Shown: one piece after another, positions 8,991 through 17,539 of the stretch
Position numbering within the stretch: the first letter of the stretch is position 1
Layout: each line of letters begins with the position of its first letter
NCBI RefSeq assembly: GCF_020149915.1
Contig: NZ_CP083760.1
Coordinates: forward strand, 1-64,000
Source of the DNA: Candidatus Sulfidibacterium hydrothermale
GTDB taxonomy: Bacteria; Bacteroidota; Bacteroidia; Bacteroidales; F082
Direction: 5' to 3'
Length of the DNA: 64,000 nucleotides
Position numbers and translations under genes: made by a program
Notes under the pieces: model-generated
What the model saw: only the letters and a program-made list of their open reading frames with translations
What the model was told of the DNA's origin: nothing
Databases searched by the model: none

Positions 8991-9662
8991 ATGCCAAACA
9001 GATTAATGGAACCTATCGGCCGGCTGATGGGATTGCGATATAAATCGCATCCCTGGCACGGCGTAGATATTGGCGATAACGCTCCCGAACTGATTACCTG
9101 CTACATTGAAATGGTTCCTACCGATACCGTAAAGTATGAAGTAGATAAAAAATCGGGATATCTGCGGATTGACCGGCCGCAAAAATATTCAAATGTGGTT
9201 CCTGCACTTTACGGTTTTATTCCGCAAACTTACAGCGCTTCCCAGGTAGCTGATTTTTGCAAACAGAAAACCGGGCGAAAAGACATTATTGGCGACGGTG
9301 ACCCCATGGACATTTGCGTACTGACAGAAAAAACCATTTCGCACGGAGATATTCTGGTGCGGGCCCGCCCTATTGGTGGCTTCCGGATGATCGACAGTAA
9401 TGAAGCCGATGATAAAATTGTAGCCGTTTTGAACAATGATGCTTTTTACAGCCAGTTTAATGACATTTCAGAACTTCCCGGACTGGTTGTTGATCGCCTT
9501 CGTCATTATTTCTTAACATACAAAGACTTACCCGGGAAGAAAATTGATGTGGAAATTACCGATGTTTACGGACGCGAAGAGGCTTATGAAGTCATCAGGC
9601 GATCTGTGCAAGACTATCACGAAAAGTTTGAAAACCTGCAAAAAGCGCTTTTCGACGTTTAA
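8991..9662 (+). CDS. ppa: Inorganic pyrophosphatase (family I)
   Basis: A 223-residue soluble pyrophosphatase. The metal-binding core is clear: YGFIPQTY (about residues 74-81), DGDPMDICVL with the Asp cluster, and PIGGFRMIDSNEADDKIVAV near residues 124-143. It hydrolyses pyrophosphate to phosphate and so pulls biosynthetic reactions forward. It is longer than the E. coli enzyme (about 175) and of the length seen in Bacteroidota. It lies 14 bases behind the nucleoside phosphorylase and is followed by about 1 kb of repeats. Confidence 0.95.
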   Translation: MPNRLMEPIGRLMGLRYKSHPWHGVDIGDNAPELITCYIEMVPTDTVKYEVDKKSGYLRIDRPQKYSNVVPALYGFIPQTYSASQVADFCKQKTGRKDIIGDGDPMDICVLTEKTISHGDILVRARPIGGFRMIDSNEADDKIVAVLNNDAFYSQFNDISELPGLVVDRLRHYFLTYKDLPGKKIDVEITDVYGREEAYEVIRRSVQDYHEKFENLQKALFDV

Positions 9663-9712
9663 TTGACTGCCGGGAAAGGCTAAACTAAACAGATGTAGGA
9701 ATAAACTTGTGT

Positions 9713-9785
9713 GCCGACACCGCAAAGCATCTCTTTTAACTACGGTGATTATTTTTTGAAATCCTTCGCTACGCTCCGTTCTCCG
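9713..9785. repeat. Degenerate copy of a dispersed palindromic element
   Basis: The stretch GCAAAGCATCTCTTTT...GAAATCCTTCGCTACGCTCCG aligns with the better-preserved element at 9954-10040 but has lost the terminal GTCATGC and GGATGAC arms. Confidence 0.5.
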
Positions 9786-9953
9786 AAGTCACGAAGTGAT
9801 GCTTTTGGCATAGTTCTGCGGACAGGAGGATAAAACCATCCACTCAGCAACCCAATTTCCCAAGTGACTAATAACCAATCGCCAGCGTTTCAAGCGCTTA
9901 ACGTGGGAAATCACAAAAGACAAAAAGACAAATTCAAAAAATCAACTTCTTTT

Positions 9954-10040
9954 GTCATGCTGAGCAGCGCGAAGCATCTCTTTGAACAGTCGTGGTTATT
10001 TTTTAGATCCTTCACTACGCTGCACTCCGTTCGGGATGAC
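9954..10040. repeat. Dispersed inverted-repeat element (GTCATGCTGAGC type)
   Basis: The element begins GTCATGCTGAGC and ends CGGGATGAC. Internal arms GAAGCATCT and AGATCCTTC pair imperfectly, so the whole is a long hairpin. I recognise these termini from intergenic repeats in many environmental bacterial genomes, including Bacteroidota; that is recall, not a search. It probably has no protein and may be a MITE or a mobile palindrome. Confidence 0.6.
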
Positions 10041-10070
10041 AATGGAAATGCAAATAAAATATTGAAAATC

Positions 10071-10480
10071 AACCAATCACCAATGACTTTTTCCGGTCAT
10101 CACTCTACATTTATCGTTCACCCTTCCCAATAATGACCAGTGACCAATAACAAAAGTTGGAAATCACAAAAAACAAAAAAGCAAACCACAAAAAAACCTA
10201 AACGCGAAACACAGAACGCAAAACCCTAAATAACTTAAAAACAACCAATCACCAATCACCAATGACTTTTTTTCCGGTCATCACTCTACATTTATCGTTC
10301 ATCCTTCCCAATGACCAGTGACCAATAACAAAAGTTGGAAATCCCAAAAAATAAAAAAGCAAACCACAAAAAAAGCCTAAACGCGAAACGCAGAACGCAA
10401 AACCCTAAATAACTTAAAAACAACCAATCACCAATGACTAATGACTTTTTTCCGGTCATCATTCTACATTTATCGTTCAA
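10071..10480. repeat. Tandem repeat, about 172-179 bp, 2.3 copies
   Basis: Units begin AACCAATCAC at 10071, 10243 and 10422. Each carries the same ordered landmarks: ATGACTTTTTTCCGGTCATC, CTACATTTATCGTTCA, GACCAGTGACCAATAAC, AAAAGTTGG, then an A-rich run and ACGCGAAAC.CAGAACGCAAAAC. The third unit is cut after TATCGTTCA. Divergence between units is only a few percent plus small indels. A weaker relative lies at about 9858-9930. No coding frame is preserved across units. ATGACTTTTTTCCGGTCAT itself can form a hairpin (ATGAC/GTCAT). Confidence 0.8.
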
Positions 10481-10489
10481 TACTCATCG

Positions 10490-10575
10490 TTGACATCAAA
10501 CATCCCCATCTTCACATCGCACATCCAAACATCCTTCCATCCCAACATCCAACCATCCTCCCATCCATTCATTTT
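10490..10575. repeat. Low-complexity ACATCC-rich tract
   Basis: The motifs CACATCCAAACATCC, CCAACATCCAACCATCC and CCATCC recur with a period of about 8-11 bases. A very similar tract occurs at 63842-63940. It lies just upstream of the topA promoter. Confidence 0.6.
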
Positions 10576-10620
10576 CCCACGAAAAAAGTGCCGGTTGCAA
10601 ACAGTGTAATTTAATTGTAT

Positions 10621-10628
10621 TACTTTTG
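10621..10628 (+). promoter_or_regulatory. -7 element for topA
   Basis: TACTTTTG matches TAnnTTTG, with a leader of about 35 bases to the ATG at 10670. Confidence 0.65.
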
Positions 10629-10669
10629 CAGCGCAAATTTTGCATGCGCATGCATTAAAAACTGTAAGT

Positions 10670-12997
10670 ATGGCCAAAAACCTGGTAATTGTTGAGTCGC
10701 CCGCCAAGGCAAAAACCATTGAAGGATTTCTTGGAAAAGATTACACCGTTAAATCAAGTCTCGGACATGTGATGGATTTGGATTCCAAAAAACTGAGTGT
10801 GGATGTGGAACACGATTTTGAACCGCAATACCAAATCAGTCCGGACAAGAAAAAACTGGTAAGTGAATTGAAAAAGATGGCCAAATCAGCCGAAACCGTT
10901 TGGCTGGCTTCCGATGAAGACCGGGAAGGAGAGGCTATTTCGTGGCATCTGATCAAAGCATTAAAATTAGACGAAGAGAAAAGCAAACGTATTGTTTTTC
11001 ACGAAATTACCAAAAGTGCCATTCTGAACGCCATTGAAAATCCACGGGGAATCGACCACAATCTGGTAATGGCCCAACAAGCCCGCCGGGTATTAGACCG
11101 CTTGGTAGGTTACGAACTTTCCCCTTTGTTGTGGCGAAAGGTGAAACCATCACTTTCTGCCGGTCGTGTGCAATCGGTGGCCGTACGACTGATTGTTGAA
11201 CGCGAAGAAGAAATTAAAAAATTTAAATCCGTTTCGTCTTTCCGCACACTGGCTGAGTTTCGGTTGTCAGACGAAAAAGATACTACCGTTTTCACCGCTG
11301 AATATGCCGAACGCTTCAAGACCTATGAAGAAGCCAAGGCATTTATTGAAAAACAGGCTGAGGCGGTTTTTCAGGTACTGTCCGTAGAGAAAAAACCCGG
11401 TAAAAAATCACCGGCGCCACCTTTTACAACTTCTACTTTACAGCAGGAAGCATCAAGAAAACTGGGAATGTCGGTGGCCAACACCATGCGGGTAGCCCAA
11501 CGGCTGTACGAGTCAGGGAAAATTACCTATATGCGTACCGACTCCGTTAACCTGTCGAAACAGGCTATTGCTGCCGCCAAAGCAGAAATTACTTCCCGTT
11601 TTGGAGAAGAATATGTAAAAACACGCCGTTATACTACCAAAAGCAAAGGCGCCCAGGAAGCACACGAAGCCATCCGGCCTACTTATCTGGACCAGCAAAC
11701 CATCAGCGGCACACCGGAAGAACAACGTCTGTATGAGTTGATATGGAAACGCACAGTGGCTTCGCAAATGAGCGATGCCGTCCTGGAAAAAACCCAGGTA
11801 AAAATTCAATCTTCGGCAGCCGAAAAAAACTTTTTGGCTACCGGCGAAGTAGTAAAGTTTGACGGATTTCTGAAGGTCTATCGTCCCACAACGGATGAAA
11901 CTACCGAAGAAAAACAGGAAGCATCGTTGCTTCCGGCCATGACTCCGGGTGATGCGCTGACACTCATCGAGATGCGTTCCACAGAAACATTTACCAAACA
12001 TCCGCCCCGCTATACAGAAGCCAGTCTTGTCCGTAAAATGGAAGAGCTGGGTATTGGTCGGCCTTCTACTTATGCCCCTACCATTTCCACCATCCAAAAA
12101 CGGGAATATGTAGTAAAAGAAAGCCGTCCGGGCGAAAAACGAAACATCCGGAATATTCTGCTGAAAAACGGCAAAGTAGAAGAAAAGATTACCAAAGAAA
12201 ATACCGGAACCGAAAAAGCCAAACTTTTTCCAACAGACATTGGCGTATTGGTAAACCGCTTTTTACAACAGTATTTCGATGATATTATCGACTACAATTT
12301 CACTTCTAATGTAGAAAAAGAGTTCGATGAAATTGCCGAAGGAAAAAAAGTGTGGAACCACATTATCAAAGAATTTTACGGACCATTTCACGAAAAAGTA
12401 CAAGAAACGCTGAAAAACTCAGGGAAGTTTAGCGGAGAAAGGCTGCTTGGGAAAGATCCTAAAACCGGAAAAAACGTTTATGCCAAGATCGGGCGCTACG
12501 GTGCAATTGTGCAAATTGGGGATACCGAATCGGATGATAAACCCCGTTTTGCCGGATTACAAAAAGGACAAAGCGTAGAAACCATTACGCTGGAAGAAGC
12601 GCTCAAACTATTTGAATACCCGCGCCATCTCGGAGAGTATGAAGGCGAAGAAGTTACCGTGGCAATCGGTCGTTTTGGTCCTTATGTTAAACACAACAAA
12701 CTTTTTTATTCCATTAAAAAAGAATACAACCCGGCTTCGCTCACCCTGGAAGAAGCCATTCAGATTATCGAAGCCAAACGAAAAGCCGAACGGGAAAAAA
12801 TAATAAAAACTTTCCCCGAAGATCCGGATGTTCAGGTACTCAATGGCCGGTGGGGACCTTACCTTGTCATCAAAAAACAAAACTATAAAATTCCGAAGGG
12901 TACTGATGCCGCATCGCTCACTCTCGAAGATTGTTACGCTATTGCCAAAGACCCGAAAAACATGCCGAAAAAACGGTATACCCGAAAGAAAAAATAG
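10670..12997 (+). CDS. topA: DNA topoisomerase I
   Basis: I place the start at the ATG at 10670 (MAKNLVIVESPAKAK), not the TTG at 10640, because the family begins here and the promoter lies at 10621. The 775-residue type IA enzyme relaxes negative supercoils. The Toprim domain has ESPAKAKTIEGFLG and SDEDREGEAISWHL. The catalytic Tyr287 lies in GKITYMRTDS. The C-terminus has no Cys4 zinc fingers. Instead it carries repeats of the GRYGA/GRFGPYVK/GRWGPYLVIKK type (about residues 595-745) and a basic tail, KKRYTRKKK, as in many Bacteroidota TopA proteins. Monocistronic, with a hairpin just downstream. Confidence 0.97.
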   Translation: MAKNLVIVESPAKAKTIEGFLGKDYTVKSSLGHVMDLDSKKLSVDVEHDFEPQYQISPDKKKLVSELKKMAKSAETVWLASDEDREGEAISWHLIKALKLDEEKSKRIVFHEITKSAILNAIENPRGIDHNLVMAQQARRVLDRLVGYELSPLLWRKVKPSLSAGRVQSVAVRLIVEREEEIKKFKSVSSFRTLAEFRLSDEKDTTVFTAEYAERFKTYEEAKAFIEKQAEAVFQVLSVEKKPGKKSPAPPFTTSTLQQEASRKLGMSVANTMRVAQRLYESGKITYMRTDSVNLSKQAIAAAKAEITSRFGEEYVKTRRYTTKSKGAQEAHEAIRPTYLDQQTISGTPEEQRLYELIWKRTVASQMSDAVLEKTQVKIQSSAAEKNFLATGEVVKFDGFLKVYRPTTDETTEEKQEASLLPAMTPGDALTLIEMRSTETFTKHPPRYTEASLVRKMEELGIGRPSTYAPTISTIQKREYVVKESRPGEKRNIRNILLKNGKVEEKITKENTGTEKAKLFPTDIGVLVNRFLQQYFDDIIDYNFTSNVEKEFDEIAEGKKVWNHIIKEFYGPFHEKVQETLKNSGKFSGERLLGKDPKTGKNVYAKIGRYGAIVQIGDTESDDKPRFAGLQKGQSVETITLEEALKLFEYPRHLGEYEGEEVTVAIGRFGPYVKHNKLFYSIKKEYNPASLTLEEAIQIIEAKRKAEREKIIKTFPEDPDVQVLNGRWGPYLVIKKQNYKIPKGTDAASLTLEDCYAIAKDPKNMPKKRYTRKKK

Positions 12998-13010
12998 CAC
13001 CACTTAAAAT

Positions 13011-13045
13011 CAAGAGGCCGCAAGCGGTCTCTTGAACCTGAATTT
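13011..13045 (+). terminator. Hairpin terminator after topA
   Basis: CAAGAGGCCGC and GCGGTCTCTTG form an 11-bp stem with one G-U pair and an AA loop, followed a few bases later by a T-rich run. Confidence 0.65.
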
Positions 13046-13324
13046 TTTATCAAAAAAGTAATCGCTTTTAAGCAGATCCAGCATCTGTTGTTTTGATCAG
13101 AAAACGGCAAAAATTTTGGGCCGTAGGTACTCTTTTTTTGCCAATCTAACTGCAATTTATTTCCGAATGAATTTGTCCTTTTTGCTTTTCTAATTCCAGG
13201 ACAAAATCAGGCTACAAGCCGGTTATCTTTTTGGTCGCTTCCGAAAATGGTATGTCATTTGTGGAGAAAAAAACTAATAACAACAGAAAATAAAATTCGA
13301 ATTAAAGAAATAAAAATTTGAATT
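13046..13324. other. Intergenic region before the radical SAM gene
   Basis: About 280 bases without a convincing reading frame, repeat or consensus -7 element. It ends in an A-rich leader before the ATG at 13325. Confidence 0.5.
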
Positions 13325-14782
13325 ATGAAAAGCGTTAAAAAAATTATCTTCAAAGAAGCCGTCAATCAGGTAATTTCCAATAAAACATTACGGGGTATGG
13401 CGGTTAAACAATTAGATAAATACCTGTATAACAACTTGATGAATATCGGCAAAACGCATCTCAAACAAGAAAAACTCGATCAGTATGCCTTTATGACCTC
13501 TATTGTTCAGCAGGTAAGAAAAAACCTCGATAAAGGATTCATCCAACCGGCTGTCATGAGAAAAATGGCAAGCGTTTTTGTGGGTGACAATTATTCACCC
13601 GACCGTCATAAAAAGTTAAATCCTGTTAAAGAATCTTACAAAGAAAAATATGGTGATTATCCGCCGCAGTTTATTACCCTGTCGCCCGGAAAAGGATGTA
13701 ACCTGCATTGTGTAGGATGTTATGCTTCATCCGATGCTGCCAAGGCTGAAAAACTTGATTTTGAAACCACCCGCCGGATCGTCCGCGAAGCCCACGATAT
13801 TTTCGGCAGCCGTTTTATGGTCATCAGCGGTGGAGAACCGTTTATGTACCGTGCCGACGGAAAAACCATTCTTGATCTTTTTGAAGAATTTAATGACATG
13901 TTCTTCCTGGTTTATACCAATGGCACCCTGATCACCGAAGGACTGGCGAAAAAATTGGCCGAACTGGGCAACGTCACTCCGGCTATTTCAGTGGAAGGCT
14001 GGGAAGAACAAACCGACGAACGACGGGGAAAAGGCGTTTATCACCGCATCATGAAAGCCATGGAAAATCTGCGTAAAGCCGGTGTTCCGTTTGGCATTTC
14101 CGTGACCGCTACCAGCAAAAATGTGGACATCCTGTTACAGGATGAATTCTATGAACATTTCTTTAACGATTTAGGAGTCACTTATATGTGGCAGTTCCAG
14201 CTGATGCCTATCGGACGCGGAAAAGATGTAACCGAGCTCATGATCACGCCGGAACAAAGGGTAAAACTTTATCATCAGTGGACCCATTTGCTCGAAGACA
14301 AACGATTCCCCATTGCCGATTTCTGGAATTCAGCTTCGCTCTCCAGCGGATGTATTGCTTACGGACGGTGGAACGGCTATTTTTACATCGACTGGAACGG
14401 AAACATGATGCCTTGTGTATTTGTTCCGTACTACGTGGATAATGTAAAAGACCTTTTCGCACAAGGGAAAACCCTCGCCGACGGATTGCAGTCGAAGCTG
14501 TTTAAAAACGGTCGCCAATGGCAAAAAGATTACGGATTCGAGAATCCGGACCATCGTGGCAACGTCCTGATGCCCTGCTCTATCCGCGACCATTATAAAA
14601 ACTTTAAAGAAAACATCCTTACTCCGGATGTAAAAGGAGAAGACGAAGAAGCGGAAGCGGTTTTGCACGATCCGGAATATGAAAAAATGCTGATTGCTTT
14701 TGATGAAGAACTGCAAAAACTTACCCAAAGCATTTTTGAAGAAAAATATCTGGAAAAACAACCCGAACCCTCTTTGGCTTAA
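13325..14782 (+). CDS. Radical SAM protein with SPASM-like C-terminal cysteines
   Basis: A 485-residue protein. A helical, Lys-rich N-terminal region (1-110) precedes the radical SAM core, whose 4Fe-4S cluster cysteines are C125, C129 and C132 (CNLHCVGC). VISGGEPF near 162-169 is the SAM-binding GGE motif. Later cysteines in SSGCIAY, GNMMPCVFV and VLMPCSIRDHY fit auxiliary clusters of the SPASM type, which is common in maturases that modify peptides or other substrates. No precursor peptide gene is evident next to it. The gene stands alone behind an A-rich leader and ends in a strong terminator. The substrate is unknown. Confidence 0.85.
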   Translation: MKSVKKIIFKEAVNQVISNKTLRGMAVKQLDKYLYNNLMNIGKTHLKQEKLDQYAFMTSIVQQVRKNLDKGFIQPAVMRKMASVFVGDNYSPDRHKKLNPVKESYKEKYGDYPPQFITLSPGKGCNLHCVGCYASSDAAKAEKLDFETTRRIVREAHDIFGSRFMVISGGEPFMYRADGKTILDLFEEFNDMFFLVYTNGTLITEGLAKKLAELGNVTPAISVEGWEEQTDERRGKGVYHRIMKAMENLRKAGVPFGISVTATSKNVDILLQDEFYEHFFNDLGVTYMWQFQLMPIGRGKDVTELMITPEQRVKLYHQWTHLLEDKRFPIADFWNSASLSSGCIAYGRWNGYFYIDWNGNMMPCVFVPYYVDNVKDLFAQGKTLADGLQSKLFKNGRQWQKDYGFENPDHRGNVLMPCSIRDHYKNFKENILTPDVKGEDEEAEAVLHDPEYEKMLIAFDEELQKLTQSIFEEKYLEKQPEPSLA

Positions 14783-14830
14783 CAATAAACTTAACAGGAA
14801 TATAGATTTCCTGAAAAACCAAAAACAGAC

Positions 14831-14860
14831 AATGCGGGAGAGTATCCCGCATTTTTTTTC
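14831..14860 (+). terminator. Rho-independent terminator after the radical SAM gene
   Basis: AATGCGGGA and TCCCGCATT form a perfect 9-bp stem with a five-base loop, followed by a run of T. Confidence 0.9.
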
Positions 14861-14900
14861 TAAATTTTTTTAAAACTTTTTTGCCGGAATAAAATTTTAT

Positions 14901-14908
14901 TACTTTTG
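14901..14908 (+). promoter_or_regulatory. -7 element of the TSUP-porin-FmdE operon
   Basis: TACTTTTG matches TAnnTTTG, 26 bases before the first ATG of the operon. Confidence 0.65.
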
Positions 14909-14933
14909 CAAGTGAATATTTACTTATAAACTG

Positions 14934-15677
14934 ATGGATCTTTTAATTTTTGGTATTTCTCTTGTCGGAGCGTTCATTTTTGCGCTGGGAGGCGTAGGAG
15001 CCGCCATCATTCTTATTCCCATTATGGTTTCTATGGGAATTCCTATCACAACTGCCAAGCCGGTAGGATTGTTTTACAATACCGTAAGCTTAGCAGGAGC
15101 CAGTATATCCAATATCAAAAACAAACTATTGGATTTTAAAACCGGGATTCCGATTATTATTTTTTCTTTTTTGTTTGCCGCCGTAGGAGCATACGCATCC
15201 AAATTTGTTTCACAACGTATCGTACTGTTCATATTTATTGCTTTTCTGATTTTTTCCGGTCTGATGTTTCTCTTTTTTAAAACCCAGTCAGATGGAAACT
15301 ACAGAGAAGACCGGCCATTGGTACGCCTTTCTCTCATCGGTATTGTTGCCGGATTTTTATCCGGATTATTAGGTATCGGCGGCGGCGGAATTATTTCGCC
15401 ACTGATGCTCATGATGGGTTTTAATCCAAAAAAAATCGCTGCCATTACCGCTTTTGTCGTTCCTTTTTCTGCTTTCTCCGGGTTTATAACTTACTGGATG
15501 ATGGGCGCCATAAACTGGAAGCTTTTGTTTATTGTTTCTGCCGGCGGAATTATCGGAGCCACCCTTGGGACCATTTTTATGCAAAAAAAACTGAATCCGA
15601 AAGCGGTAAAAAAGATCCTTGCCGTAATTTTGTTGCTTATGGCAATAAAAATGATCTGGATGATGATGATAAAATAA
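14934..15677 (+). CDS. TSUP (TauE/SafE) family membrane permease
   Basis: A 247-residue inner-membrane protein, nearly all hydrophobic, with about eight spans. Family signs are the Gly-rich first span (ALGGVGAAIILIPIMV, about residues 17-32) and its repeat in the second half (GFLSGLLGIGGGGIISPLMLMMG, about 143-165), which shows the internal two-fold repeat of TSUP transporters. Members move sulfite, sulfoacetate or other organosulfonates and anions. The first gene of a three-gene operon with an outer-membrane porin (11 bases on) and an FmdE-like protein. The substrate is not set by sequence. Confidence 0.9.
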   Translation: MDLLIFGISLVGAFIFALGGVGAAIILIPIMVSMGIPITTAKPVGLFYNTVSLAGASISNIKNKLLDFKTGIPIIIFSFLFAAVGAYASKFVSQRIVLFIFIAFLIFSGLMFLFFKTQSDGNYREDRPLVRLSLIGIVAGFLSGLLGIGGGGIISPLMLMMGFNPKKIAAITAFVVPFSAFSGFITYWMMGAINWKLLFIVSAGGIIGATLGTIFMQKKLNPKAVKKILAVILLLMAIKMIWMMMIK

Positions 15678-15688
15678 CAGAATCAATC

Positions 15689-16732
15689 ATGAAAATGGCA
15701 ACTTCATACCAAAGAAAAATAAGCATCCTGCTGTTTGCTACGGTTTTGTTCTTTTTCGGGGCTTTACCGGCCAAAGCCCAAACAGCGGCTCAACCAACCG
15801 ACCAGATAACCTGGCACGGCTATGCCCAATTTTGGACAAATACCGATTTTGATAACAGCTACACTTTATCGCTCAGGCGATTAAAGTTCTGGATAGGCTC
15901 AGGCCCGGCTTTTTCAGAACACTGGTCTTTTAAAGTACAGGCTCTGTTTACTTCGCTGGGAAGCGAAAAATTTTTCCTGCAAGATGTGTACGGCGAATAC
16001 CGCAACTTATCCGGAAATTCGTCTATCCGGTTCGGACAATTTGTTCCGAAATACAGTTTACAGCGCTTTCAGCACGATTATCAGGATATTCCGCTGGAAC
16101 GGGCTGCAGCTATTAACATTACCATTCCTGACGGAACGCTGGGAGTAAGAGACATCGGCGCACAATACACCCTGCGCGCAGATCATAAACGGCTTGAAAT
16201 GAACGTCGGTTTTTTTAACGGCTACGGCATAAAAGAGTACCGGGCAAACTATACCGGATATATGTTTACCCATAACCTCTCGTACACCCTACAAAGTGCA
16301 AAATGGCAATGGAAACTGGGTTATTCGGTGATGTACCGTAAAGCCGAAGATTTATCGTTAAAGTATCTTTTACCCGATTCTGTTCTTTTTTCCGGTAATG
16401 ATTTCCGCTGCGATATTTATGCCCTTTTAAAAGGGAATTCCTTCAGTATTCAGGCAGAATATCTGAATACCTGGCTAAACGGCAACAGGGCATACGGCTA
16501 CTATGCATTAACCAGTATAAAAATCAATAAAAAAAATGAAGTTTACCTTTCTTACGATAAGTATAACGACCTGATAAGCACCACGGAAAACAATCCATGG
16601 TATATTGCCGGTTATAATTTCCGGTTTAAAGGAGATAACAATCTGGTACTGACGCTGGACACCCGTTTTCGAAAAGAGAACGGGTCGTTGAAGAACCTTA
16701 CCAGTGTACAATTTCAAATATTTTTTCATTAA
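15689..16732 (+). CDS. Outer-membrane porin (phosphate-selective porin O/P-like)
   Basis: A 347-residue exported protein. The signal peptide ends at about residue 31 (ALPAKAQ). The rest is built of alternating strands with aromatic ends, for example TLSLRRLKFWIGSGPAFSEHW and YGEYRNLSGNSSIRFGQFVPKYSLQRF, and ends with Phe-Phe-His, as in a beta-barrel. It resembles the OprO/OprP-type porins that Bacteroidota place next to anion transporters. Between the TSUP permease and the FmdE-like gene it probably supplies outer-membrane passage for the same solute. ATGs lie at 15689 and 15695; the first is used here. Confidence 0.8.
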   Translation: MKMATSYQRKISILLFATVLFFFGALPAKAQTAAQPTDQITWHGYAQFWTNTDFDNSYTLSLRRLKFWIGSGPAFSEHWSFKVQALFTSLGSEKFFLQDVYGEYRNLSGNSSIRFGQFVPKYSLQRFQHDYQDIPLERAAAINITIPDGTLGVRDIGAQYTLRADHKRLEMNVGFFNGYGIKEYRANYTGYMFTHNLSYTLQSAKWQWKLGYSVMYRKAEDLSLKYLLPDSVLFSGNDFRCDIYALLKGNSFSIQAEYLNTWLNGNRAYGYYALTSIKINKKNEVYLSYDKYNDLISTTENNPWYIAGYNFRFKGDNNLVLTLDTRFRKENGSLKNLTSVQFQIFFH

Positions 16733-16745
16733 AAACTTTAAAAAA

Positions 16746-17348
16746 ATGGTAAATCCAAAAGAATGGCTCGAGTTCGGGCAGAAATTTCACGGGCACAAAT
16801 GTCCGGCCATGCCAAACGGGTTGCGTGCGGCAGCAGCAGCTATGAATAAACTGGGAGTAACACGCACAGGCGACAGTAATCTGCACGCAATTCTTGAGCT
16901 GGGAAACCACCATTGTGCCCATTGTTTTGCCGATGGTGTACAAGTTATTACCGGATGTACTTTTGGCAAAGAAAACATCGAGAAAAAAATCATGGGAAAA
17001 TGGGGGCTGACTCTCATTGACAAAAAAACAAACCGTGCCGTTCGTGTTGTTCCGAAGGCCGAACCGATGATGGCCACAAAAAAAACCGATTTCTTTACCC
17101 AATATCGCATGAAAGGGGTTCCGCCCACACAGGTACCGGATGAGGTAGTTGAACCTTTAATTAATAAAGTCATGAACACTCCGGACGAAGAACTCCTGAA
17201 CATATCAGAAGTTTTTCATTACGACTGGCATGAAGCCAAAGGATCTTTTGCCGCCTTCATTTGCGAAGAATGTGGTGAAATGGTGGTCGAAAAATACGGC
17301 CGCATCAAAAACGGGAAAAAAGTCTGTATTGCCTGTGCCGAAAAATAA
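16746..17348 (+). CDS. FmdE-family protein with C-terminal zinc ribbon
   Basis: The start is set at the ATG at 16746 (MVNPKEWLEFGQKFHGHKCPAM), after the porin stop; an upstream in-frame start would overlap the porin. The 200-residue protein has the FmdE signature FHGHKCPAMPNGLRA, where His and Cys are the proposed metal ligands, and a second Cys-rich stretch ELGNHHCAHCFADGVQVITGCTFGK. The C-terminal ribbon has CEEC and CIAC (about residues 178-198). FmdE proteins were named from a tungsten formylmethanofuran dehydrogenase operon but occur widely in non-methanogens, where the role is unknown. Last gene of the TSUP-porin operon. Confidence 0.88.
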   Translation: MVNPKEWLEFGQKFHGHKCPAMPNGLRAAAAAMNKLGVTRTGDSNLHAILELGNHHCAHCFADGVQVITGCTFGKENIEKKIMGKWGLTLIDKKTNRAVRVVPKAEPMMATKKTDFFTQYRMKGVPPTQVPDEVVEPLINKVMNTPDEELLNISEVFHYDWHEAKGSFAAFICEECGEMVVEKYGRIKNGKKVCIACAEK

Positions 17349-17369
17349 ATACGGCTAACACCAATTCAG

Positions 17370-17422
17370 AAAAAAGGTTGCCTCAAAAGGAAAATACAAT
17401 AGCTTTTTGGGCAACCTTTTTT
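17370..17422 (+). terminator. Terminator after the FmdE-like gene
   Basis: AAAAAAGGTTGCC pairs with GGCAACCTTTTTT. An inner pair, CAAAAGG with CTTTTTG, extends the hairpin. It is U-rich on both strands. Confidence 0.85.
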
Positions 17423-17503
17423 CGCAAAAACACCGTCTTTTCTTAATGGATAACAACAATGTGTTTTTTTGTCGAATATTTACTTACTTATCTCTTAACC
17501 CCT

Positions 17504-17511
17504 TATTTTTG
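17504..17511 (+). promoter_or_regulatory. -7 element of the exporter operon
   Basis: TATTTTTG matches TAnnTTTG, 29 bases before the exporter ATG. Confidence 0.6.
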
Positions 17512-17539
17512 CAACATCTTTTGATTTAAAACGGATGTC

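Noticed and set aside
10071-10480. CRISPR-like array
   Set aside because: The units are 172-179 bp long with no short constant repeat separated by unique spacers, and no cas genes are near.
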